Below, one piece after another: positions 53,460-63,220 of a stretch of 64,000 bases of DNA. The first letter of the stretch is position 1. Every line of letters starts with the position of its first letter. The notes under the pieces are model-generated. The model did not search any database, was not told the origin of the DNA, and saw only the letters and a list, made by a program, of their open reading frames with translations. A program made the position numbers and the translations under genes. The stretch lies in assembly GCF_029948085.1 (NCBI RefSeq), contig NZ_JARZZP010000002.1, forward strand, positions 114,694 to 178,693. The letters run 5' to 3'. This DNA is from Streptococcus taonis (GTDB lineage Bacteria > Bacillota > Bacilli > Lactobacillales > Streptococcaceae).

Positions 53460-54083
53460 TTAATCAATATATAACATAGCAGTTCTATTTTCCGAGCGGT
53501 AATAAAACTTGCCAGAGAAAGATTTAGCTTCTTGTAGTAAATCCTCTTGACTATAGCCTTTGAGTCGTTTTCTTCCATCTGCCAGAGTTTCCAAGTCGGT
53601 TAAAGGCGTCAAACTCTCCACAGAGACAACTTCTTCCTCTCCAAGCTCCTTCATGTAGATTTTACCAGACTCCTCAAAAACTAGCTGATGAGGAAAAATT
53701 TGCGCAATCTCAAAGAGTAATTCATCTGTAATTGCTTCCTCGTGTTCAGAGAAAATGCGACCTAGACCTTCTTTCTCGTAGCAAAATCCAAAGGATTTAC
53801 CAGAGAGATTGAGGCGAATAAAGGGCTTGTTTTCCAGAGTGAAAGTTGGCTCAGTATTGTAAAGATTCAACTCCTGACTCAATTCAGCAAAATAATCTGT
53901 CGCAGCTTGAGGGCTCTTTTTCTGATAGAGTTCTGCAAAGTAGGCATTCACTACACTGGGTGGAGGAGTGATGAGGGCTAGTTGCTCCTGGTCAGATTTA
54001 CCAGCTAAAAGCTGATCTAGATATACTTTATCTAAGCTGGTATACCCACCATACTTGAGAGCTAATGTTTTGATATCAGTCAT
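53460..54083 (-). CDS. Conserved protein of unknown function in the hflX-rnz operon
   Basis: A 207-residue soluble protein that I cannot place in a family. It has no signal peptide or membrane helix. Visible features are the N-terminal [19 protein letters not shown], a Pro-rich [15 protein letters not shown], and a C-terminal [18 protein letters not shown]. It overlaps hflX by 8 bases and precedes rnz by 14 bases, so it is tied to tRNA and ribosome-related genes. Orthologues in pneumococcus occupy the same position, from memory. Function not assigned. Confidence 0.8.
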   Translation of the reverse strand: MTDIKTLALKYGGYTSLDKVYLDQLLAGKSDQEQLALITPPPSVVNAYFAELYQKKSPQAATDYFAELSQELNLYNTEPTFTLENKPFIRLNLSGKSFGFCYEKEGLGRIFSEHEEAITDELLFEIAQIFPHQLVFEESGKIYMKELGEEEVVSVESLTPLTDLETLADGRKRLKGYSQEDLLQEAKSFSGKFYYRSENRTAMLYID

Positions 54084-55314
54084 AAAATTCCTCTAATCTC
54101 CATTTGTTTTTCTCAGCAATGTAGCCTGTGATGACTTGACCATCATCTTGGTAGTCCCGTTTTTCAAGAATCGCAACACTCTCCAAATCATGAATCTTGT
54201 AAGCCTTAGAAAAAGGCACGCGCAAAGTAAAGGGTTCAAAAATTTCCTTGATCTTATCTAGCAATAAAGCCTGCAACTGCTCTCGACTATCTTTAGACTT
54301 TGCCGAAATCAGAGCATATGGCGTTTGAGTGGGCGTGAAATCCTCTACCAAATCCGCTTTATTATAAAGGGTTAAGCGAGGAATATCCTCCATGTCCAAG
54401 TCTTTCATGATGGAGAGAACTGTTTTTTCATGTTCCTCATGATAAGGATTGCTAGCATCGATGACATGGACCAAGAGATCTACATGCTTGCTTTCTTCAA
54501 GGGTTGACTTGAAACTTGACACCAACTCTGTCGGCAAATCTTGAATAAACCCAACAGTATCAGTTAAAGTCACCTGTAGATTCCCACCAATATGGATGCT
54601 TTTAGTCGTCGCATCCAAAGTCGCAAAGAGCTCATCTGCCTCATACTGGGTCTTGCTAGTCAAGGTGTTCATGATAGTTGACTTACCAGCATTGGTATAG
54701 CCAATCAAGCCAATCTTAAAAGTACTTGACTCCAAACGTTTTTCTCGAACTGTCGCCCGATTTTTCTCAACCACCTTGAGCTGGCGCTCGATATCTGTAA
54801 TCTGGTTGCGAACACTACGACGATTAAGCTCCAGCTGACTTTCACCTGGACCACGGGAACCAATTCCCCCTGCCTGACGGCTGAGCATAATCCCCTGACC
54901 AACCAAACGAGGCAAGAGGTATTTGAGCTGAGCTAGATGAACTTGGAGCTTCCCTTCATGGCTTCGAGCCCGCATGGCAAAGATATCCAAAATCAACTGC
55001 ATGCGGTCAATGACCTTGACCCCTAGAACTTCTTCTAAATTGACATTTTGGCGAGGTGTCAGACGGTTGTTGACAATGACAGTTGTGATTTCTTCTGCAT
55101 CCACCATTTGAGCAATCTCTTCCAACTTACCAGAACCGACGAAGGTCTTGGAATCGTATTTTTCACGTTTTTGTCTGTAACTATCGACTACAACTGCCCC
55201 TGCCGTTTTAGCTAGACTAGCCAGTTCTTCCATGGAGAGGTCAAAATTATCCATGCCCTGGAGTTCAACACCAATCAGCAGGACTCGCTCCTCTTTTTTC
55301 TCCGTTTCAATCAT
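54076..55314 (-). CDS. hflX: Ribosome-associated GTPase HflX
   Basis: A 412-residue GTPase that can split stalled or hibernating ribosomes. The N-terminal domain includes [12 protein letters not shown] and the Gly-rich [13 protein letters not shown]. The G domain has G1 GYTNAGKST (about residue 206), G3 DTVGFI and G4 NKAD. It overlaps miaA and the unknown downstream gene by 8 bases each. Confidence 0.96.
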   Translation of the reverse strand: MIETEKKEERVLLIGVELQGMDNFDLSMEELASLAKTAGAVVVDSYRQKREKYDSKTFVGSGKLEEIAQMVDAEEITTVIVNNRLTPRQNVNLEEVLGVKVIDRMQLILDIFAMRARSHEGKLQVHLAQLKYLLPRLVGQGIMLSRQAGGIGSRGPGESQLELNRRSVRNQITDIERQLKVVEKNRATVREKRLESSTFKIGLIGYTNAGKSTIMNTLTSKTQYEADELFATLDATTKSIHIGGNLQVTLTDTVGFIQDLPTELVSSFKSTLEESKHVDLLVHVIDASNPYHEEHEKTVLSIMKDLDMEDIPRLTLYNKADLVEDFTPTQTPYALISAKSKDSREQLQALLLDKIKEIFEPFTLRVPFSKAYKIHDLESVAILEKRDYQDDGQVITGYIAEKNKWRLEEFYD

Positions 55315-56191
55315 TTAAAAACTCCTCAATCTGGTTTAAAATACGGTCTTTTACACCAGATTCTCCTATCTGATAAAAGGTCACCTGCATACGATTACGG
55401 AACCAGGTTAGCTGGCGCTTGGCAAAACGACGGGTCGCCTGTTTAAGACTCTCACTAGCTTCCTCCAGGCTCTGCTCTCCACGAAAATAGGGAAATAGTT
55501 CCTTGTAGCCAATGCCTTTAGCAGCCTGTACATCTGGATAATGGTCAAACAGCCACTTGACTTCATCCAATAGTCCAGCTTCAAACATCAAATCCACACG
55601 GTGGTTAATCCGTTCATACAATTGACTACGCTCATCATCCAAGCAAATAATCAGCGGCTCATACAAGGTCTCTTGATTTTCCAAGTCTTGACCAAAATGG
55701 GAAATTTCTAAGGCACGCATGGCACGGCGACGATTAAACTGGGGAATTGCAAGGCCTGCTTGATCCACCAAATGGGCTAATTCCTCATCTGTATAAGGCT
55801 CCAAACTAGCTCGATAAGCTAAAATCTCCTCATGGGGAGTCTCACCACCTAAATGATATCCTTCTAGCAGACTCTGGATATAAAGACCTGTCCCACCAGC
55901 GATAATAGCTAGTTTGCCGCGACTTTGAATATCCTCAATGGCTGCCTTAGCTTCTGAAACAAAATCAAAAGCCGAGTAAGACTCGGTTACATCTCTCACA
56001 TCAATCAAGTGATGAGGAACACTTGCCTGCTCCTCTGGACTAGCCTTGGCTGTCCCAATATCTAGTCCTCGATAGACTTGTTGGCTATCTCCACTAACTA
56101 CTTCACCATTAAAACGCTTAGCAACTTCAATGGCTAGAGCTGTCTTTCCAACTGCAGTCGGTCCAACAATCACAATTATTTTTGTTTTCAT
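55307..56191 (-). CDS. miaA: tRNA dimethylallyltransferase MiaA
   Basis: A 294-residue enzyme that prenylates A37 of tRNAs reading codons that begin with U. The start is the ATG at 56191 behind AAGGA; the in-frame ATG at 56215 would place that site within the coding region. The P-loop is [11 protein letters not shown] near the N-terminus, followed by [16 protein letters not shown] and the basic C-terminus [14 protein letters not shown]. It is first in the five-gene operon. Confidence 0.96.
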   Translation of the reverse strand: MKTKIIVIVGPTAVGKTALAIEVAKRFNGEVVSGDSQQVYRGLDIGTAKASPEEQASVPHHLIDVRDVTESYSAFDFVSEAKAAIEDIQSRGKLAIIAGGTGLYIQSLLEGYHLGGETPHEEILAYRASLEPYTDEELAHLVDQAGLAIPQFNRRRAMRALEISHFGQDLENQETLYEPLIICLDDERSQLYERINHRVDLMFEAGLLDEVKWLFDHYPDVQAAKGIGYKELFPYFRGEQSLEEASESLKQATRRFAKRQLTWFRNRMQVTFYQIGESGVKDRILNQIEEFLND

Positions 56192-56311
56192 CTTTTTTCC
56201 TTGAAAAATTCCCATTTTTTCGCTACTATTATTATATCACAAAAAGGTCAGTCAGAAAAATGCGACCTCTTGAGGTAGCTGGCTGATTTATAAGTTAAAG
56301 GAGGAATACTC

Positions 56312-56482
56312 ATGGCTAAAGGTTTCGCTAAAGGTCTTGTAACAGGTATTGCAGGAACTGTCGCTGCAGTTGCAGGTGCAGTTTACGCAGTTAAAAAGAA
56401 AGTGATCGAACCAGAAGAACAAAAAGCAGCTTTCATCGAAGAAAACCGTAAGAAAGCAGCGCGTCGTCGCGTATCACGTTAA
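56312..56482 (+). CDS. DUF3042 family small protein
   Basis: A 56-residue gene on the plus strand, divergent from miaA. It reads MAKGFAKGLVTGIAG at the N-terminus, has a hydrophobic Gly/Ala segment (about residues 9-27), then KKKVIEPEEQKAAFIEENRK and a very basic RRRVSR tail. GGAGG lies six bases before the ATG and a terminator follows six bases after the stop. It matches the DUF3042 family of streptococci and relatives; the role is unknown. The helix and charged tail suggest membrane association. Confidence 0.88.
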   Translation: MAKGFAKGLVTGIAGTVAAVAGAVYAVKKKVIEPEEQKAAFIEENRKKAARRRVSR

Positions 56483-56488
56483 AACACA

Positions 56489-56524
56489 AAAGAAGTTGGG
56501 ATTTTTCTCAACTTCTTTTTTTCT
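56489..56524 (+). terminator. Terminator of the DUF3042 gene
   Basis: AAGAAGTTG pairs perfectly with CAACTTCTT around a 10-base loop, with a run of T residues. Confidence 0.92.
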
Positions 56525-56532
56525 ATTCTTTT

Positions 56533-56615
56533 ATACTCAATAAAATATACTCAATAAAAACCAAATAGGAAACTAGGAATCTAGCGTGGTTTGAAGAGAT
56601 TTTCAGAGAGTATTA
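56533..56615 (-). repeat. Degenerate BOX-like element abutting thyA
   Basis: The plus-strand sequence starts with two boxC-like TATACTCAA(T)AAAA pieces, then GGAAACTAGGAATCTAGC, and ends with the boxA terminus GTGGTTTGAAGAGATTTTCA and GAGAGTATTA. The middle is deleted. As at copA, the first TAA of the element on the minus strand is the thyA stop codon. Confidence 0.8.
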
Positions 56616-57452
56616 AATTGCCAAGTCAAACTTCAACTGTGGCTTGACTGGATCATAATCAACCAGATCAAAATCCTCTGCTTTAATATCAAAGAAGTTG
56701 GTCTTGTCTGGTACATTTAAGACCAAACGTGGTTGGCAGTTTGAAGGCTCACGACGAAGCAATTCCTGAGCTTGTTCAAATTGATTGTCATAAATGTGAA
56801 GGTTATTGATAAAGTAGAAGAATTTTCCAACTTTCCAACCAAAGTGTTTAGCAATCATCATCTGAAGAGCCACATACTGCATAGCATTAATATGATGAGC
56901 CACCAGCATATCGTTAGAACGTTGGGTCAAGGTCGCATCCAAATAGATTTCCCCATCTACACGACGGACATCAAACATGGTTTGAAAGGCACAAGGAAGA
57001 AGGCCATCTGTTTCCTCAAAAGCTTGATAATCCCAAAGTGAGATGATATTGCGACGGTTCCAAGGATTGGCTTCTAACTGTTTGAGAATCTTGTTAATGA
57101 TGTCATGCTTCTTAACAACAGCCCCATAACGTTCCCCAATAGTCCCTGTATCTCCAACTTCCCAGTCATTCCAGTAGTGAACATTGTACTTGTCATTGAG
57201 AACTTCTAGACTATTTGACTGATCCTGATAAATCCAGAGCACTTCCTTGATAGCTGATTTGATAGGAATAGGTCTTAAGGTCGTGATTGGAAATTCTCCC
57301 TTGGACAAGTCATACTCCGCAAAAGCACCTGTGATGTACTTGGAGTTAGCCACTGTTCCATCCTTATACTTGGGACGTGCTTGTTCTGAAAAGACTCCTT
57401 CATTGAGAATTCGCTCGATATTTTCTTTAAAAATCTTATCTGCTTTTGTCAT
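56613..57452 (-). CDS. thyA: Thymidylate synthase
   Basis: A 279-residue enzyme that methylates dUMP to dTMP with methylene-tetrahydrofolate. The catalytic Cys is in [10 protein letters not shown] (about residue 155), and dUMP-binding sequence [17 protein letters not shown] is present. The C-terminus [11 protein letters not shown] is the usual end of the family, with the stop provided by a BOX-like repeat. It works in the same pathway as the dCMP deaminase and the folate gene pabB in this window. Confidence 0.97.
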   Translation of the reverse strand: MTKADKIFKENIERILNEGVFSEQARPKYKDGTVANSKYITGAFAEYDLSKGEFPITTLRPIPIKSAIKEVLWIYQDQSNSLEVLNDKYNVHYWNDWEVGDTGTIGERYGAVVKKHDIINKILKQLEANPWNRRNIISLWDYQAFEETDGLLPCAFQTMFDVRRVDGEIYLDATLTQRSNDMLVAHHINAMQYVALQMMIAKHFGWKVGKFFYFINNLHIYDNQFEQAQELLRREPSNCQPRLVLNVPDKTNFFDIKAEDFDLVDYDPVKPQLKFDLAI

Positions 57453-57497
57453 TTGCTATCACCTCATTCATTGTCTTAACTAGTATAGCATAAAAAA

Positions 57498-57546
57498 AGA
57501 AAGGAGGAAAATCACTCGCTTACAGAAAGCAATTTTCTCCTTTTTA
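57498..57546 (-). terminator. Glucokinase gene terminator
   Basis: GGAGAAAATT and complementary GGAGGAAAAT arms pair across a roughly 19-base loop and are followed by TTTCTTTTTTTATG on the minus strand. Confidence 0.82.
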
Positions 57547-57553
57547 TGTTTAT

Positions 57554-58513
57554 TTATTGCAAGACAAGTGATGCTGCTCCGATAACTCCAGCGTCATTTC
57601 CTAGAGTTGCAAGAGCCAATTTAGTAGATGTACGTACTTGTGGGAAGGTATTTTCATCATAAACCTTTTGCACGCCTTGGAGAAGGAATTCTCCTGCAGC
57701 CGATACACCACCACCGATAACGATTGTTGATGGATTTAGGATAGAACCGATGTTGGCACATGCAATACCCAAGTAACGTGAGAAGTTACGGTAAACGATC
57801 AAGGCAAGGTCGTCTCCTTCTTTTGCCAAATCAAAGACAGTTTTAGCAGTTACTTCTTCACCGTCGTCGATCAAGCGTTTTAAGGCTGCATCGCCTTCGT
57901 ATTCATCTGCGTAACGACGAGTCAAGTTAACGATACCTGTCGCTGAAGCTACTGTCTCAAGACAGCCTTTTTTACCACACGTACATGCGATTGGTTGGTC
58001 AAAGTCAACAGTGATATGGCCAAGCTCACCAGCAGCACCTGCAACACCGTGAAGCAATTTACCTTCTGCTACGATACCGCCACCAACACCTGTACCAAGT
58101 GTCATAAAAACAACATCTGGTTGGTTGTCACCAGCACCCATCCAACGCTCACCAAGAGCTGCCACGTTGGCGTCATTGTCGATAAAGAATGGAATCCCCA
58201 AGGTTTTTTCCATTTTTTCTTTGATTGGTTGAAGAGTTTTCCAGTTGAGGTTGTAGGCACCGATAACAGTCCCTTTTTCACGGTCAACCACACCAGGTGA
58301 CCCCATACCAATTCCACGGAAATCTTCAGCAGACAATCCAAGCAAGCCCAAACGGTGTTGAATAGTTTCAATCATATCGTCTACGATATGGCTTCCTTCA
58401 TCCAAAATGTTAGTCTTAATAGACCATTTTTCTTGGATTTCTCCTTCTTGCGTTAAAATAGCGAACTTGATAGAAGTCCCACCAAGGTCAATCCCAATAA
58501 TTTTTTGACTCAT
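57554..58513 (-). CDS. glk: Glucokinase, ROK family
   Basis: A 319-residue cytosolic kinase forming glucose-6-phosphate from glucose and ATP. The ATP phosphate loop is DLGGTSIKFAI (about residue 9), the sugar-binding GIPFFIDNDANVAALGE carries the catalytic Asp, and the ROK zinc motif is CTCGKKGCLE with the preceding Gly-His. It has its own terminator. Confidence 0.96.
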   Translation of the reverse strand: MSQKIIGIDLGGTSIKFAILTQEGEIQEKWSIKTNILDEGSHIVDDMIETIQHRLGLLGLSAEDFRGIGMGSPGVVDREKGTVIGAYNLNWKTLQPIKEKMEKTLGIPFFIDNDANVAALGERWMGAGDNQPDVVFMTLGTGVGGGIVAEGKLLHGVAGAAGELGHITVDFDQPIACTCGKKGCLETVASATGIVNLTRRYADEYEGDAALKRLIDDGEEVTAKTVFDLAKEGDDLALIVYRNFSRYLGIACANIGSILNPSTIVIGGGVSAAGEFLLQGVQKVYDENTFPQVRTSTKLALATLGNDAGVIGAASLVLQ

Positions 58514-58562
58514 TTTTATCTCCTTTATGATTTATCACTTCTTTATTATTTTATCAAACTTG

Positions 58563-59177
58563 TTACAGCAATTCAAGAAAACTTCTAGTTATTTCTGCAA
58601 ACTCTTTTGGTTTTGCCTTATTCAAGACATGAGGTCCCTCAGGAATGATCTGAAACTGGGAATCTGGCATCAGTTCTTGAATAGCTTTCATTGAACTGAG
58701 ATTAGGCTTATCCTGACTACCACAAATTAACAAGCTTGAATAGGGACAATTCCTTGCAATCTCTCTTAAATCAAGTGTTTTTAATTCCTCAGAAACTCCA
58801 ACCATAAGAGCTTTATCTGCTCCCTGTTTCTCAAATATCCTTTTTGGAAGCAATTTAAATATCAGCAACTGAATGTAAAAAGGGATGTTACCTGCTAGTT
58901 TCAGTGGGCAACCTGACAAAACCAAGGCCTGAAGATTTGGTATATCATAACTTGAAAGCTCCAATGCAAGGGCAGCCCCTAAGGACAAACCGATTAGGAC
59001 AAAAGGTTCTGTTTCCACTGTTAAGCGCTGATAAATGCGCTCCTTAGCTTCTTGGTAGGTAGCAACTCTGGAAGGAAATAAGTCTAGGGCTTCAGAAGGA
59101 TAATCTGCCAGTAAATCCTGAACTTCTTTCCAACTATCTGCTGACTGACCTAGGCCATGTAAAAATATTAGTTTCAT
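58563..59177 (-). CDS. Alpha/beta-fold hydrolase
   Basis: A 204-residue hydrolase. The oxyanion-hole HGLGQSADSW is at residues 5-14, the nucleophile Ser is in LIGLSLGAAL (about residue 64), and the catalytic His is in IPEGPHVLNK near the C-terminus. The substrate is unknown. Its ATG follows the pabB stop directly (TAAATG), so the two genes are translationally linked. Confidence 0.9.
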   Translation of the reverse strand: MKLIFLHGLGQSADSWKEVQDLLADYPSEALDLFPSRVATYQEAKERIYQRLTVETEPFVLIGLSLGAALALELSSYDIPNLQALVLSGCPLKLAGNIPFYIQLLIFKLLPKRIFEKQGADKALMVGVSEELKTLDLREIARNCPYSSLLICGSQDKPNLSSMKAIQELMPDSQFQIIPEGPHVLNKAKPKEFAEITRSFLELL

Positions 59178-60899
59178 TTAGTTCTCCCCTACTGACAACT
59201 CATATAAGCCCCTTACTGCATTACAAGCATAAATGACTTCTGCTTGCTTCAAATCTTCTATGGTTAAGACCTTCTCTTCTACTTGCCCATTTTCAAGCAA
59301 GTGTTGACGATAAATCCCTGGTAACAGGCCTAGCTGACTAGGAGGTGTATAGAGCTTGCCATCCATTTTTAAGACCAGATTGCCAATAGAGGTTTCAAGC
59401 AATTTTCCATCAGCAGTGTGATAGATGATTTCCTGCTCTCCCATTGTCAAATGCGGTCGATGTGTCGTCTTAAAGTAGGTAAAGGCCTGCTCCAAATCAG
59501 CTTCTTGCTGACAAAGCTTGGCCTGACAAAAACTAGAGCTAAGCGGTGTCAATACTTGTCGATCAATTTCTATTTCTCCAGACTTGCTGAGACTGATTCG
59601 TATCCGATAATCTTGACGTATGTCACAAGACTGGTACTCCTTCTCTATTTCTTGTCTCAAACTATCTTCATCAAATGGAAAGGCAAAATAACGACTAGCC
59701 TTTCGCAGTCTTTCTAGATGTTGATTTTCAAAGAGCAAGGTTTTCTGGCTGATTTTTCCTGTCGTAATCAGTTGAAAACGAGGCTGTTTGCGATAAAGAA
59801 CAGCTGCCTTTTGCTGGACTTCACGGTATTCTGCTTCCCAAGTACTATCCCAAGTGATGCCACCTCCGACACCATAGATGGCTTGCCCTCCATGCAGTTG
59901 AATGGTTCGAATAGCCACATTAAAAATCCGTCGTCCATTAGGAAGCAAGAGTCCAACAGTTCCACAGTAAACTCCTCTAGCTTGTTGCTCCAAGTTCTTG
60001 ATAATTTCCATGGTCGCTATCTTGGGAGCTCCTGTGATGGAGCCACATGGAAAGAGCGATCGGAAAATTTCAACTAGGTCAACATCTGGTCGTAACTGAC
60101 TCTTGATGGTCGAAGTCATCTGCCAAACCGTTGAATACTGTTCTACTTGGCATAAACGCTCCACATGCTCACTACCAACCTCAGAAATACGGTTCATGTC
60201 ATTACGCAAGAGGTCCACTATCATCATATTTTCTGAACGATTTTTGGGATCCTGCTCCAACCAAGCCGCTTCCTTCAAGTCTTCAACGTCGTTCAAACCC
60301 CGTTTAGTCGTCCCCTTCATAGGGCGAGTTGTCAACTCACGACCATTTTGCTCAAAAAAGAGTTCTGGACTCATGGAAATCACTGCCATGTCGTCATGTT
60401 CAACATAGGCATTGTAACCCGCTTCCTGCTCGACAACCATACGATTGTAGATAGCAAAAGGATTGGCAGACAACTCCTGCTTGAGTTGAACCGTATAGTT
60501 GACCTGATAGGTATCTCCTTGTCTTAAATGATGGTGAATCTGGGCAATAGCCTTTTCATAGTCCTCTGCAGAAGTTACTTCCTGCCAGTTTGATGGCAAC
60601 TCCACCTCCTCATAAGTCAGAGGAATGTTAGATGTTTCAACACTGTTATGAACAGTGAAGTAAAGCAAATACTCTCCTAACAAGGGACCCTCGTGAACCG
60701 CCAACTTCTCCTCAAAAGCAGGCGCAGCCTCATAGCTGACATAGCCCACCACATAATAGCCTTGCTCTTGGTAGCTTTCCACTTGTGCCAGCAGGTCTGC
60801 CACTTCTGCTAATCTTCTTGTTTTTAACTCTTTGATAGGCTGGGTAAAGGTGTATCGCTCCCCCAAAACCCTAAAATCAATCACTGTTTTTCTATGCAT
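59178..60899 (-). CDS. pabB: Fused aminodeoxychorismate synthase component I and aminodeoxychorismate lyase (PabB-PabC)
   Basis: A 573-residue two-domain enzyme for p-aminobenzoate in folate synthesis. The N-terminal part (about 1-365) is a chorismate-binding synthase with MSPELFFEQNGRELTTRPMKG and PCGSITGAPKIATMEII. The C-terminal part (about 375-573) is a class IV aminotransferase-like lyase, with LLFENQHLERLRKASRYF and ETSIGNLVLK. The start MHRKTVIDF is six bases from an extended -10 with only a weak AGGA nearby, so the mRNA may be leaderless. Confidence 0.93.
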   Translation of the reverse strand: MHRKTVIDFRVLGERYTFTQPIKELKTRRLAEVADLLAQVESYQEQGYYVVGYVSYEAAPAFEEKLAVHEGPLLGEYLLYFTVHNSVETSNIPLTYEEVELPSNWQEVTSAEDYEKAIAQIHHHLRQGDTYQVNYTVQLKQELSANPFAIYNRMVVEQEAGYNAYVEHDDMAVISMSPELFFEQNGRELTTRPMKGTTKRGLNDVEDLKEAAWLEQDPKNRSENMMIVDLLRNDMNRISEVGSEHVERLCQVEQYSTVWQMTSTIKSQLRPDVDLVEIFRSLFPCGSITGAPKIATMEIIKNLEQQARGVYCGTVGLLLPNGRRIFNVAIRTIQLHGGQAIYGVGGGITWDSTWEAEYREVQQKAAVLYRKQPRFQLITTGKISQKTLLFENQHLERLRKASRYFAFPFDEDSLRQEIEKEYQSCDIRQDYRIRISLSKSGEIEIDRQVLTPLSSSFCQAKLCQQEADLEQAFTYFKTTHRPHLTMGEQEIIYHTADGKLLETSIGNLVLKMDGKLYTPPSQLGLLPGIYRQHLLENGQVEEKVLTIEDLKQAEVIYACNAVRGLYELSVGEN

Positions 60900-60905
60900 A
60901 TCCTA

Positions 60906-60914
60906 AGTATACCA
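60906..60914 (-). promoter_or_regulatory. pabB extended -10 promoter, six bases before the start codon
   Basis: On the minus strand TGGTATACT is an extended -10 (TATACT, 60911-60906). Six bases (TAGGAT) separate it from the ATG at 60899, so transcription should start at or next to the first codon. Confidence 0.65.
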
Positions 60915-60915
60915 T

Positions 60916-60950
60916 AAAAGCCAGACCCCAACAGGAGATCTGGCAATTTT
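60916..60950 (-). terminator. Terminator downstream of the zmp remnant
   Basis: GCCAGA pairs with TCTGGC around a 13-base loop with TTTTATGG after it on the minus strand. It runs straight into the pabB extended -10. Confidence 0.75.
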
Positions 60951-61032
60951 ATTCTTTGAGAATGATAAAGTAGATGTCACTTTCTAAGAAAATCTGAACA
61001 TAGCATTCTCTTTTATCACACCGACTTTTTAT

Positions 61033-61953
61033 CTATCCTTTAGGAAAGAGTTCAGATGAAAAGGCATCTGTGACCTGCAATAGTTTTTGGAAGACTTTTT
61101 TCTTCAGAGCTACTGTATAGTTGGCAACTGAGCCTCCATACTTGAAGTTTCGGTAATCCGTTTCTACTGCTTGGTCAAACAAGTCTTGCAATTTCTCATA
61201 AGAATCAATTTGCTGACCATCAATTTCAAAACTATGGATTCCTCGTTTTGCCTTGGCAATAATAGCGTCAAACCAAGCCTTCTTCCATTCTTCCAAGTTC
61301 TGGAACTTGCCTTTCGAAACCTTCTGGATAATGAAATCATCGCCAAGTGTATCATGCCCCTCGCTCAGCGCCTCATCTTTGTATTTATTAGAAGCATATC
61401 CTAGGAAACCATTTTCGTAACCATAATAACCCCACATACGGAAGGCATTATGCTTGAAGGAGATGGCTCCAGGAGCTCCCTGACTTGTATTTCCACCGTA
61501 GATAGCATCCACCATCTTGACATTGACATAAGCTGTCTTGAGGTCTTCTGGTCGGTAAGTTCCCTGATAATGCCTGTTGGTGATGATGTTATTTTTGATT
61601 AAATCATCCACAGAATTTAGCTGAGTCTTGGCTTCGTCATCTGTCAATGGACGGACATAGTCCCACTGGTTTGGAGCAAGGAGTTTATTATCCTGATCCT
61701 GATAGCGCATCTGCTTGGTCATCTTGCTGAACCAAGCCTTCTTCAAAGCCAGATCATTCTTAGCGAGGACTCGTTCCCCTTCCAGATAATCTAGAAGCAT
61801 CAAGGCCTCATTATAACCTTTCATGTAGTGGTCAATCTGCTGGCGTGTTTGCAACTTGGTTGGATCTGGATTGTACCATTGGTCCCCATCATTTGGTCGC
61901 ATATAAGCCATGTTGAGCCCGAGAGCGCCATATTCACCCTGATAGCTTTCACC
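61033..61953 (-). pseudogene. C-terminal fragment of a ZmpB-like zinc metalloprotease (peptidase M26)
   Basis: About 307 codons matching the C-terminal end of the large surface zinc metalloproteases of pneumococcus and relatives (GESYQGEYGALGLN, MRPNDGDQWYNPDPTK, SFKHNAFRMWGYYGYENGF). The open frame is bounded upstream by an in-frame TAA at 61954-61956. The signal peptide, the G5 region, the HEXXH zinc site and the rest of a protein normally near 1800-1900 residues are absent. An ATG at 61911 could start a 292-residue product, but it has no good ribosome site. Best read as a remnant left by a deletion. Confidence 0.85.
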
Positions 61954-62095
61954 TTACTTGTTTTCAAAATCAAAAATTTTCAGGAGTGATTCCAACACGT
62001 TCGATTAAATTGCCCAACCGCTTCTAAAATCCAAATTCTACACTTCTTATGAATTAAAATATATTTCTAGTAAACACTTTTTAATAATCTCAAAA
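61954..62095. other. Deletion scar region between the zmp remnant and msrAB
   Basis: A short A/T-rich stretch with stops in all frames. I cannot assign it. In pneumococcus, from memory, a two-component system and the zmpB 5' end lie here, and none of these is present. Confidence 0.4.
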
Positions 62096-63211
62096 TCACT
62101 CAACATAATCCAACAAATAACCATAGCCCTTTTCTTCCATTTGATCCTTTGGGATAAAATGGATGGATAGACTATTGATACAATAGCGTAGACCTCCCTT
62201 GTCCTGAGGTCCATCTGTAAAGACATGTCCTAGGTGAGAATTCCCTGTTCGACTTCTGACTTCCGTTCTGACCATATTGTATGACTTGTCTTCCTTATAG
62301 GTCGCAACATCTGGACTGATCGGCTGGGTAAAACTTGGCCAACCACAACCCGATTCAAATTTATCTTTCGAAGAAAAGAGAGGTTCGCCAGTCGCAACAT
62401 CCACATAAAGACCTGCTTCAAATTTATCCCAGTAACGATTTGAAAAGGCACGTTCTGTTTGACCATTTTGAGTCACGGCATACTCCTCTGGAGACAAAAG
62501 TTTTTTCAATTCATCGTCACTCGGTTTTGGATATTTACTTGCATCAATAACAGGATAGGCTGCTTGATTGACATTGATATGACAATATCCATTAGGGTTT
62601 TTCTGGAGATAGTCTTGGTGGTAGTCCTCAGCCACAATAAAGTTTCTTAAGGCTTCCTTTTCAACCGCCAGAGGCTGGTCGTACTTCTTAGAAACTTGGT
62701 CAAAAATTTGATTGATGACTTCTAAATCTTTCTCATCTGTATAGTAAACTCCTGTTCTGTACTGAGTCCCCACATCATTTCCCTGCTTATTTTTACTGAT
62801 TGGATTGATAATGCGGAAATAATGGAGCAAAATTTCTTTTAAAGAGATTTGATTGACATCATAGGTTACATGAACAGTCTCTGCATGCCCGGTTTGGCCG
62901 ATTAATTCATACTGGGTTGTTTCTCCTCTACCATTTGCATAGCCAGAGACCGCATCTGTCACACCCGCTACTCGTGAAAAATACTCTTCGACTCCCCAGA
63001 AACAACCTCCTGCTAGATAGATTTCATGTAAGTCAGCATCTTTACTTGGTTGAATTTTTTTCGTGACTTTTTGCCCTTGACTAACTGCTGCCTTCTCAAT
63101 TTGAGTGGTATCTGTGTAGCTTGCGCTCCTTTTTTCCAAAAGAAATAGAATTCCAATAATAATGCAAATGATGATTCCTATGAATACAATTATTTTTAAT
63201 TTATCATTCAT
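62096..63211 (-). CDS. msrAB: Membrane-anchored peptide methionine sulfoxide reductase MsrA/MsrB
   Basis: A 371-residue fusion that repairs oxidised methionine on surface proteins. Residues 6-26 form a membrane anchor. The MsrA domain has its catalytic Cys in [13 protein letters not shown] (about residue 72). The MsrB domain has CGWPSFTQP and the catalytic Cys in [12 protein letters not shown] near the C-terminus. It starts nine bases after etrx1, matching the known etrx1-msrAB1 pair in which the thioredoxin-like lipoprotein reduces MsrAB. Confidence 0.95.
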   Translation of the reverse strand: MNDKLKIIVFIGIIICIIIGILFLLEKRSASYTDTTQIEKAAVSQGQKVTKKIQPSKDADLHEIYLAGGCFWGVEEYFSRVAGVTDAVSGYANGRGETTQYELIGQTGHAETVHVTYDVNQISLKEILLHYFRIINPISKNKQGNDVGTQYRTGVYYTDEKDLEVINQIFDQVSKKYDQPLAVEKEALRNFIVAEDYHQDYLQKNPNGYCHINVNQAAYPVIDASKYPKPSDDELKKLLSPEEYAVTQNGQTERAFSNRYWDKFEAGLYVDVATGEPLFSSKDKFESGCGWPSFTQPISPDVATYKEDKSYNMVRTEVRSRTGNSHLGHVFTDGPQDKGGLRYCINSLSIHFIPKDQMEEKGYGYLLDYVE

Positions 63212-63220
63212 GATGAGCCT

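Noticed and set aside
56250..56275. Palindrome ACCTCTTGAGGT upstream of the DUF3042 gene as an operator
   Set aside because: Short and isolated; no regulator or clear promoter overlap supports it.
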